A stretch of 11,790 bases of DNA. Origin: UBA7672 sp031419455. Lineage in GTDB: Bacteria > Pseudomonadota > Alphaproteobacteria > Caulobacterales > Hyphomonadaceae. This document shows positions 7,585 through 11,790 of the stretch, in pieces. Positions within the stretch are counted from its first letter, which is position 1. Every line of letters starts with the position of its first letter. The translations under genes and the position numbers were made by a program. Location of the stretch: contig JANOKS010000167.1 of NCBI GenBank assembly GCA_031419455.1, forward strand, positions 1-11,790, given 5' to 3'. The notes under the pieces were generated by a model that had not been told where the DNA came from, searched no databases, and saw only the letters and a program-made list of their open reading frames with translations.

Positions 7585-8961
7585 ATGAAGCACGCCATCC
7601 TCGCCCTCGGCATATCCCTGCTGGCGGCCTGTGCTTCCGCGCCGCAACCCGCAAATGCCCAGCCCGCGTTCAAGGCGGAGGGCAAGACGCTTCGCCAGCT
7701 CTACGAACACCTGCACGCCCATCCCGAACTGTCCTTCCAGGAGAAGAACACCTCCGCCATCCTTGCCGCCGAGATGAAGCGCCTCGGCTTCAAGGTCACC
7801 ACTGGTCTCGGCGATGCGTGGACGAAGGGGCGAGCGCAAAAGGACTACGGCACGGTGCAGGACGGCGTCGGCGGCTACGGCTTTGTCGCCGTGCTCGAGA
7901 ACGGACCCGGCCCCACGCTGATGATCCGCGCCGACATGGATGCGCTGCCGCTCGTCGAGAAGACCGGGCTGCCCTACGCATCGAAAGCGCGCGACACGGC
8001 ATGGAGCGGGGAAGAGTCCGGCGTGATGCATGCGTGCGGCCACGACATCCACATGACCGTCTGGATCGGAACCGCGCGCGATCTTGTCGCCAACAAGTCC
8101 AGCTGGAAAGGCACGCTGGTGATGATCGCCCAGCCCGCCGAAGAGATCGGGCTCGGTGCGCTCAGCATGATCGAGGACGGCCTGTTCACGCGCTTCCCGA
8201 AGCCCGACCATGTCATCGGCCTGCACGACAATGCGGCGCTCCCCGCGGGCGCACTCGGTGTCGGCTCGGGCTATGTGATGGCGAATGTCGACAGCGTCGA
8301 CATCAAGGTCACCGGCGTCGGCGGCCACGGCGCCTATCCGCAGGACACGAAGGACCCGATCGTCACGGCCGCCCGCATCGTCACCACGCTGCAGACCTTG
8401 GTCTCGCGCGAACTGGCGCCGGACGATGCAGGCGTCGTCACCGTCGGCGCGCTGAACGGCGGCTTCAAGCACAACATCATTCCCGACGAAGTCGAGATGC
8501 AGCTGACCGTCCGCTCATTCGCAGATGCGACGCGCGACAAGCTGCTGAAAGGCATCGAACGCATCGCGCGTGCCGAGGCGATGGCTGCAGGTCTCGACCC
8601 CGACACTGCGATCGACATGCGCGTGAAGACCGATGCGACGCCCTCGCTCTACAACAATCCGGATCTCGTCACGCGCGTCACCGGCGCGCTTCGGAAAGAG
8701 TTCGACGCCAAGGCGATCCACGCCGCAACGCCCAGCATGGGCGGCGAGGATTTCGCCCGCTATGGCCGCACGCCCGAGAAAATCCCGGTGATGCTGCTCT
8801 GGCTCGGCGCCGTCGCGCAGGACAAGTTCGACGCAGCTCAAAAGCCCGGCGGCAAACCGCTCCCCGGCCTCCACTCATCGGAGTTCGCGCCTGATCCAGA
8901 CCCGACGATTGCCGCCGGCGTGAAAGCGATGACAGCGGCGGCGCGGGAGTTGCTGAAGTAG
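7585..8961 (+). CDS. M20D-family metal-dependent amidohydrolase, predicted lipoprotein
   Basis: The 458-residue protein belongs to the M20 zinc amidohydrolases (hippurate hydrolase / N-acyl amino acid hydrolase type), which cleave amide bonds of N-acylated amino acids or small peptides. The substrate cannot be read from sequence. Metal-site residues are all present: HACGHDIHM (149-157, Cys151 and His153), QPAEE (183-187, Glu187), GLHD (His214) and GLHSSEF (His430). The dimerisation-domain GGHGAYP (246-252) and MGGEDFARYG (385-394) also fit. The N-terminus has a lipobox LAAC ending at Cys16, so the mature enzyme is probably lipid-anchored on the periplasmic side. A GGAG (7574-7577) sits 7 bp before the ATG. 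It follows ppx by 70 bp and converges on the next gene, with 6 bp between their stop codons. No functional link to polyphosphate is evident. Confidence 0.92.
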   Translation: MKHAILALGISLLAACASAPQPANAQPAFKAEGKTLRQLYEHLHAHPELSFQEKNTSAILAAEMKRLGFKVTTGLGDAWTKGRAQKDYGTVQDGVGGYGFVAVLENGPGPTLMIRADMDALPLVEKTGLPYASKARDTAWSGEESGVMHACGHDIHMTVWIGTARDLVANKSSWKGTLVMIAQPAEEIGLGALSMIEDGLFTRFPKPDHVIGLHDNAALPAGALGVGSGYVMANVDSVDIKVTGVGGHGAYPQDTKDPIVTAARIVTTLQTLVSRELAPDDAGVVTVGALNGGFKHNIIPDEVEMQLTVRSFADATRDKLLKGIERIARAEAMAAGLDPDTAIDMRVKTDATPSLYNNPDLVTRVTGALRKEFDAKAIHAATPSMGGEDFARYGRTPEKIPVMLLWLGAVAQDKFDAAQKPGGKPLPGLHSSEFAPDPDPTIAAGVKAMTAAARELLK

Positions 8962-8967
8962 CTCGGC

Positions 8968-9948
8968 CTATGCTTCGGGCTTCTTGCCCGCCGCCTTCGT
9001 CTGCTTCTTCTCTTCCCTGAACCGCAGGAAAGCGAAAACCGCAGACCCGATACCGGCCAGCGCCGCCAGAACGGCAAACAGAGGCTGCACACCGCGCGCC
9101 CATGTCACAAGCTGGTCGATCTGCTCGACCTCCACCGTGATCACGTCGCGATAGGCATCCAGCGGTTCGGCATCGAGCGAGCCGGTGGCGTAGCCGAAGA
9201 TTTCGAGGATCAGCGTGTGCTGCCCCGGCTCGGTCGGCGTCACCCGCCACTGCCAGCGGTTCACGGTGCGGCCGGAAAGACGCTGGCGTTCCACCGTCTG
9301 CGAGGTGATGTCGAAACCGACGCCGGTCAGCTGAGCCGACACTGTGTCCGACAGTTCGACATCGCGTTCGACGATCTCGCCCTTGAAGCCCTCCAGCGCT
9401 TCCCTACCTGCAGCCTCATCGTCCGTCGCGTTGACGACGAGCGACACATCCACCGGCTTGTTGAGCGCCAGCTTCTCCGGCGGCCGGTTGTACGTCACGC
9501 GCCGCGCCTGGAATTGCGTTTCCAGTCCGCTCGGCGCAGCAGCCTGGGATGCGCCGGCCTGTTGTGGTGCAACGCGCAGTTCGTCCTGCTCAGGCGTCGA
9601 GGGTGGCGGCGTCACATCGCTGGATGGTTCAGGCGCGGGTTCACTCGCAGGCGGGTCGCCTTGCTCGGACAGCGTCGACCGAAAGCTGACCGGCGGCGGG
9701 TTGGCCTGCTGCTGGGCGCCCGGCTCCGCGGCTGGTTCACTCGGCGCAGCCGGCGCCGGTCCCGGCGCCGGCAATGCGCGCGCTTGTGGCGTGACCGGAG
9801 CATTCGCAACGACGACCTGCGGTTCGCGCACGACCGGTTCGCGCGGAACGCTGACAACCGTCGAGGTCGAGCCAAACTGGCCGATCCCCCAGACGGCGCC
9901 GGCCCCGATCGCGATCAGGGCAAGCACGATGACGATTGCAATGCGCAT
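8968..9948 (-). CDS. Unrecognised two-membrane-segment protein with Pro/Ala-rich linker and periplasmic beta domain
   Basis: The 326 residues do not match a family I can name. Segment 3-22 is a hydrophobic membrane helix or uncleaved signal anchor. Residues about 36-140 are low complexity, dominated by Pro, Ala, Glu and Gln. Residues about 145-276 look like a compact beta-sandwich, with alternating strands (VDVSLVVNAT, RWQWRVTPTEPGQHTL, DVITVEVE). A second membrane helix (286-309) is followed by a basic tail, EEKKQTKAAGKKPEA. The likely topology is both ends in the cytoplasm and the beta domain in the periplasm, reached through an extended linker. Trp-x-Trp and Pro-x-x-x-Gly-x-His recall beta domains in assorted bacterial membrane proteins, but that is an impression. 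The start is well supported by AAGGAG 9 bp upstream. It lies 30 bp downstream of rlmB in the same direction. Confidence 0.82.
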   Translation of the reverse strand: MRIAIVIVLALIAIGAGAVWGIGQFGSTSTVVSVPREPVVREPQVVVANAPVTPQARALPAPGPAPAAPSEPAAEPGAQQQANPPPVSFRSTLSEQGDPPASEPAPEPSSDVTPPPSTPEQDELRVAPQQAGASQAAAPSGLETQFQARRVTYNRPPEKLALNKPVDVSLVVNATDDEAAGREALEGFKGEIVERDVELSDTVSAQLTGVGFDITSQTVERQRLSGRTVNRWQWRVTPTEPGQHTLILEIFGYATGSLDAEPLDAYRDVITVEVEQIDQLVTWARGVQPLFAVLAALAGIGSAVFAFLRFREEKKQTKAAGKKPEA

Positions 9949-9957
9949 GATCCGCGT

Positions 9958-9963
9958 CTCCTT
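9958..9963 (-). promoter_or_regulatory. Ribosome binding site AAGGAG for the two-membrane-segment protein
   Basis: Read on the - strand, AAGGAG lies 9 bp before the ATG at 9948. It is among the strongest Shine-Dalgarno matches in the window and fixes the start of the gene. It sits in the 30-bp gap after the rlmB stop, so the second gene of this pair can initiate independently. Confidence 0.8.
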
Positions 9964-9978
9964 ACATCGGCGCCAAGT

Positions 9979-11037
9979 CTAGTCGGCTTCGCCGTCGAAT
10001 CCACCATCATCCTCAGGCAGGCGAGCAGCAGACGGCGGCGGAACGACGCCTTTGCGTTTCATCGCCTCGTAGAACGCGATCGCGGCGGCGTTGGAAACGT
10101 TCAGGCTTTCCATGCCCGGCTGCATCGGAATCCGCGCCAGCCGGGTGCACGCTTTCGCAACGCCATGGCGAATGCCGGCGCTCTCGGCGCCCAGCACGAT
10201 GGCCACCGGCTCAGGCCCGGCAATCGCCTGATCGAGCGTCAGCTCGGCAGACCCATCAAGGCCGACCACATTCCATCCGGCATCGGTCAGCGCATCAATC
10301 GCGCGCGAGATGTTGACCGCACGCACCTCGTCCACCACTTCAATCGCTCCAGCCGCCGCCTTCGCCAGCGCGCCTCCGGCCACCGGTGCATTGCGCGTCT
10401 GCATCACGACGGCGCCGACACCGAAGGCAGCAGCTGACCGGAAGATGGCGCCGACATTCTGCGGGTCCGTCACCTGGTCGAGAATGGCCAGCGTCTGTTC
10501 CGGCCGCATGGCGGCGTCGGCAATGTCGAGGCCATCAAGCTGGCGACAACGGACGGCAAGCCCTTGGTGCACGGCGCCTGGGGGCAGCTTCATGTCGATG
10601 TCGCGCGGCTCCATGATGTGCGCGAAGCGGGGCAGGACGTTGACATCAAGTCCCACGCGCAGGGCAGCGCCCGGGCTGACAAAGGCGACGCTGATCTTGC
10701 GCAGCGGATTGTTCAGGGCGGCGTTTGCGGCGTGCAGGCCCCATATCCAGACCTCGCCATTCTCCTCGAACGCCGCCTCGCGGCGCTCAAAGGCTGGCTT
10801 GTGCTGGCGGCTGTCCTTGTGACGCTGACGCGGTCCGCGCTGGTCGCCTGGCGGCGCCTGATCGCGCCTTTGCTCGGGCCGGCCGCGCGTCCACGGCTTG
10901 TCCTCGCCGGGTTTGGCGGCCGGCTCTTCGTTGCGGCGCGGTTGGCGCTCCGGCGGCTTGCCGCCTTCGCGCGATCCACGAAAATCACCTGATTTTCCTG
11001 CGTTTCCGCCCCGGTTGCGTGGTCGATCCTTCGTCAC
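9979..11037 (-). CDS. rlmB: TrmH-family 23S rRNA (guanosine-2'-O-)-methyltransferase RlmB, with a long basic N-terminal tail
   Basis: SPOUT-class enzymes of this group methylate the ribose of G2251 in the 23S rRNA P loop using S-adenosylmethionine. The 352 residues exceed E. coli RlmB (243) because of an N-terminal tail of about 90 residues, rich in Arg, Pro, Gly and Gln and without hydrophobic core positions. The substrate-binding domain begins at VWIWGLHAANAALNNP (96-111). The SPOUT motifs are intact: motif 1 LDQVTDPQNVGAIFRSAAAFG (186-206) with Asn194 and Arg200, motif 2 VLGAESAGIRHGV (281-293), and motif 3 PMQPGMESLNVSNAAAIAFYE (304-324). The start is GTG at 11037-11035, with GGAG about 11 bp upstream; no ATG occurs in the tail. 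RlmB versus another TrmH-family member rests on domain order and tRNA-Tyr adjacency. It diverges from tRNA-Tyr across 79 bp. Confidence 0.9.
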   Translation of the reverse strand: MTKDRPRNRGGNAGKSGDFRGSREGGKPPERQPRRNEEPAAKPGEDKPWTRGRPEQRRDQAPPGDQRGPRQRHKDSRQHKPAFERREAAFEENGEVWIWGLHAANAALNNPLRKISVAFVSPGAALRVGLDVNVLPRFAHIMEPRDIDMKLPPGAVHQGLAVRCRQLDGLDIADAAMRPEQTLAILDQVTDPQNVGAIFRSAAAFGVGAVVMQTRNAPVAGGALAKAAAGAIEVVDEVRAVNISRAIDALTDAGWNVVGLDGSAELTLDQAIAGPEPVAIVLGAESAGIRHGVAKACTRLARIPMQPGMESLNVSNAAAIAFYEAMKRKGVVPPPSAARLPEDDGGFDGEAD

Positions 11038-11116
11038 TATAAGACGCGCTCCGCTGTGAGGCCGGGGTTCGTTTCGGCTTCATCTGCGGCGGCGTCAAGC
11101 CGTCGCACTCGGCCCT

Positions 11117-11204
11117 GGAGGGGTGGGAGAGTGGTTAATTCCAGCAGACTGTAAATCTGCCCGCTTCACTGCGTACACTGGTTCGAATCCAGTCCCCTCC
11201 ACCA
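11117..11204 (+). tRNA. tRNA-Tyr (anticodon GTA), CCA encoded
   Basis: The cloverleaf folds by eye. The 7-bp acceptor stem GGAGGGG/CCCCTCC pairs 11117-11123 with 11194-11200. The D arm is GGA...TCC. The anticodon stem is GCAGA/TCTGC with loop CTGTAAA and anticodon GTA at 11151-11153. A long variable arm with CGC/GCG pairing marks a class II tRNA, as bacterial tRNA-Tyr is. The T arm is ACTGG-TTCGAAT-CCAGT. Discriminator A is at 11201 and CCA at 11202-11204 is encoded. No pair is broken, so the gene looks functional. It is transcribed away from rlmB. Its 3' end borders the repeat- and recombinase-bearing stretch to the right, a classic integration setting. Confidence 0.97.
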
Positions 11205-11211
11205 GCCTTTC

Positions 11212-11223
11212 CTCCGGCCGGAG
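11212..11223. repeat. 12-bp perfect palindrome CTCCGGCCGGAG just after tRNA-Tyr
   Basis: The self-complementary 12-mer lies 7 bp beyond the encoded CCA. As RNA it would make only a 4-bp stem with a GGCC loop and is not followed by a T-run, so it is a weak tRNA terminator at best. As DNA it could be a protein-binding palindrome. Confidence 0.4.
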
Positions 11224-11224
11224 A

Positions 11225-11362
11225 CCGTCCACTTTGGATTCGCGAAAGCGCGCGAGTTGCGGCGCATTTTGCGACTTCGAGAGTCTCTCTTCCCTCCCCA
11301 ATTCCGTATTCGCCATGGAATTTCAGCCGAAGTCTCTGATGGCCGAATTGGCCGTCCACTTT
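11225..11362 (+). repeat. 11-bp direct repeat CCGTCCACTTT
   Basis: Exact copies lie at 11225-11235 and 11352-11362, 127 bp apart. The second runs directly into the first TTCCCTG half of the CAGGGAA clusters. An exact 11-mer repeated so close is unlikely by chance in a 300-bp stretch, though not impossible. It may be a recombination or binding repeat, or the trace of a local duplication. Confidence 0.5.
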
Positions 11363-11389
11363 CCCTGCCAGCAGGGAATTTACAGGGAA
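11361..11389. repeat. CAGGGAA cluster 1: inverted repeat plus one direct copy
   Basis: TTCCCTGC-CA-GCAGGGAA (11361-11378) is a perfect 8-bp-arm inverted repeat with a 2-nt centre. A further CAGGGAA at 11383-11389 begins exactly 11 bp after the previous copy (11372). The arms could form a DNA dyad for a dimeric protein; a 2-nt centre is too tight for a normal RNA hairpin loop without opening a few pairs. Confidence 0.75.
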
Positions 11390-11458
11390 AGAAACGCCTT
11401 TCGGGCTGTCGCGCGCCTTGGAAGTCGGAAAATCTCGCGCTCTCTCCGGGCCATAGCT

Positions 11459-11530
11459 GCGAATTCCCTGTGCATCAGAGCAGGGAATATTCGCGAGGTC
11501 AGCAGGGAAAGTGCGTCACTGAGCAGGGAC
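11459..11530. repeat. CAGGGAA cluster 2: bulged 12-bp inverted repeat plus two further copies
   Basis: GCGAATTCCCTG (11459-11470) pairs with CAGGGAATATTCGC (11481-11494). All 12 left-arm bases match apart from a 2-nt bulge (TA) in the right arm, around a 10-nt loop. Further copies follow at 11503-11509 (CAGGGAA) and 11524-11530 (CAGGGAC), with steps of 22 and 21 bp from 11481, about two helical turns each. The last copy lies inside the final codons of the - strand recombinase frame. The stem could fold in RNA from either strand; on the - strand it lies just after the recombinase stop. Confidence 0.75.
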
Positions 11531-11790
11531 TGCTCTGCCGACTTTCTCGATTGGGTTTGCGATGCCGAACACGGCGCGCTGATCATCCCAAAGGGCCGGG
11601 ATCACCTGCGTGCGAAGAGCTTGAGCGGTGAGTGTCCCGGGCTGACGTCCGTCCGCGATCAGCTGGAGAATGTCCGGCGCCAGGAAGGCCGCGGGCAAAT
11701 GGAGACTGATTAGCCGTTTCGTAACGCCCTCGCGTTTAGCAAGCGCCCCCAGCGTTGACCCGCCTCGTATCTGTTCCCACCAGACATGGG
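11516..11790 (-). CDS. C-terminal part of a site-specific recombinase-like protein (runs off the window)
   Basis: On the - strand the frame is open from the window edge (first full codon 11788-11786) to TGA at 11518-11516, giving 90 residues. It reads WWEQIRGGSTLGALAKREG, then VTKRLISLHLPAAFLAPDI, then LQLIADGRQPGTLTAQAL. The pattern of an HTH-like 'LA-x-x-x-GVT-x-R' helix, 'AFLAPDI', 'I-x-x-GRQP' and 'LTA-x-x-L' matches from memory the C-termini of large serine recombinases common in alphaproteobacteria. The catalytic serine domain would lie outside the window, so activity cannot be judged. After VFGI the protein carries about 13 extra residues (ANPIEKVGRAVPAQ), perhaps read-through into the repeat region. 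No frameshift is visible in this part. It is transcribed toward the tRNA-Tyr gene. Confidence 0.72.
   Translation of the reverse strand, partial: HVWWEQIRGGSTLGALAKREGVTKRLISLHLPAAFLAPDILQLIADGRQPGTLTAQALRTQVIPALWDDQRAVFGIANPIEKVGRAVPAQ

Larger units (their letters stand above)
11205..11515. other. 311-bp non-protein-coding stretch between tRNA-Tyr and the recombinase end
   Basis: I see no credible gene here. Long open frames cross it on both strands, but they run through the tRNA or antisense to the recombinase and have no recognisable protein character. The stretch holds a palindrome after the tRNA, an 11-bp direct repeat, small symmetric elements such as GAGAGTCTCTC (11279-11289), and the two CAGGGAA clusters described separately. 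It could contain the tRNA transcript end, the recombinase message end, an attachment site or an unannotated small RNA. Confidence 0.6.

Noticed and set aside
9217..10437. A 406-codon + strand open frame
   Set aside because: It is antisense to the two-membrane-segment protein and rlmB and crosses their boundary. Its composition is Arg/His-rich shadow sequence.
11361..11530. CAGGGAA copies as a CRISPR array
   Set aside because: The unit is only 7-8 bp, occurs in both orientations and has uneven spacing, with no spacers of constant length.
11123..11713. A 196-codon + strand open frame and a nested 124-codon frame from 11257
   Set aside because: The first begins inside the tRNA, and both run antisense to the recombinase tail. 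The recombinase frame has recognisable family motifs and these do not.

Overview
The window is a GC-rich, densely coded stretch of an alphaproteobacterial chromosome. The gene content and order best fit the Caulobacterales/Hyphomonadaceae side of the class: purM-purN beside a DUF2066-like secreted protein, an HdaA-type DnaA regulator, ppk1 and ppx, plus an RlmB with a long basic tail. The lineage is inferred from synteny and protein character, not from a search.

Left edge (1-138): a short + strand reading frame enters from outside the window and stops at 136. Its tail is rich in Arg/His/Trp and vaguely transposase-like. The purine block (139-1811, - strand) holds purM and purN, joined by a 4-bp GTGA overlap. 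They encode two consecutive purine-synthesis enzymes (GAR transformylase and AIR synthetase).

Centre (1915-8961, + strand): a 103-bp divergent promoter region separates purM from a secreted DUF2066-like protein. That gene overlaps by ATGA with hdaA, which encodes a AAA+ regulator carrying a sliding-clamp-binding peptide. Next come ppk1 and ppx, which make and degrade polyphosphate, and an M20D lipoprotein amidohydrolase.

Right-centre (8968-11037, - strand): rlmB (23S rRNA Gm2251 methyltransferase) lies upstream of an unrecognised protein. That protein has two membrane segments, a Pro/Ala-rich linker and a predicted beta domain. A 30-bp gap with a strong ribosome binding site suggests the two genes are co-transcribed.

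Right edge (11117-11790): a tRNA-Tyr(GUA) gene faces away from rlmB. It is followed by 311 bp without a protein gene, containing two clusters of a CAGGGAA motif arranged as inverted and near-helically phased direct repeats. On the - strand, the last 90 codons of a recombinase-type protein then run off the window. tRNA 3' end, motif clusters and recombinase end together look like the boundary of an integrated element, and this is the part of the window most worth following up. The rest is ordinary housekeeping sequence.
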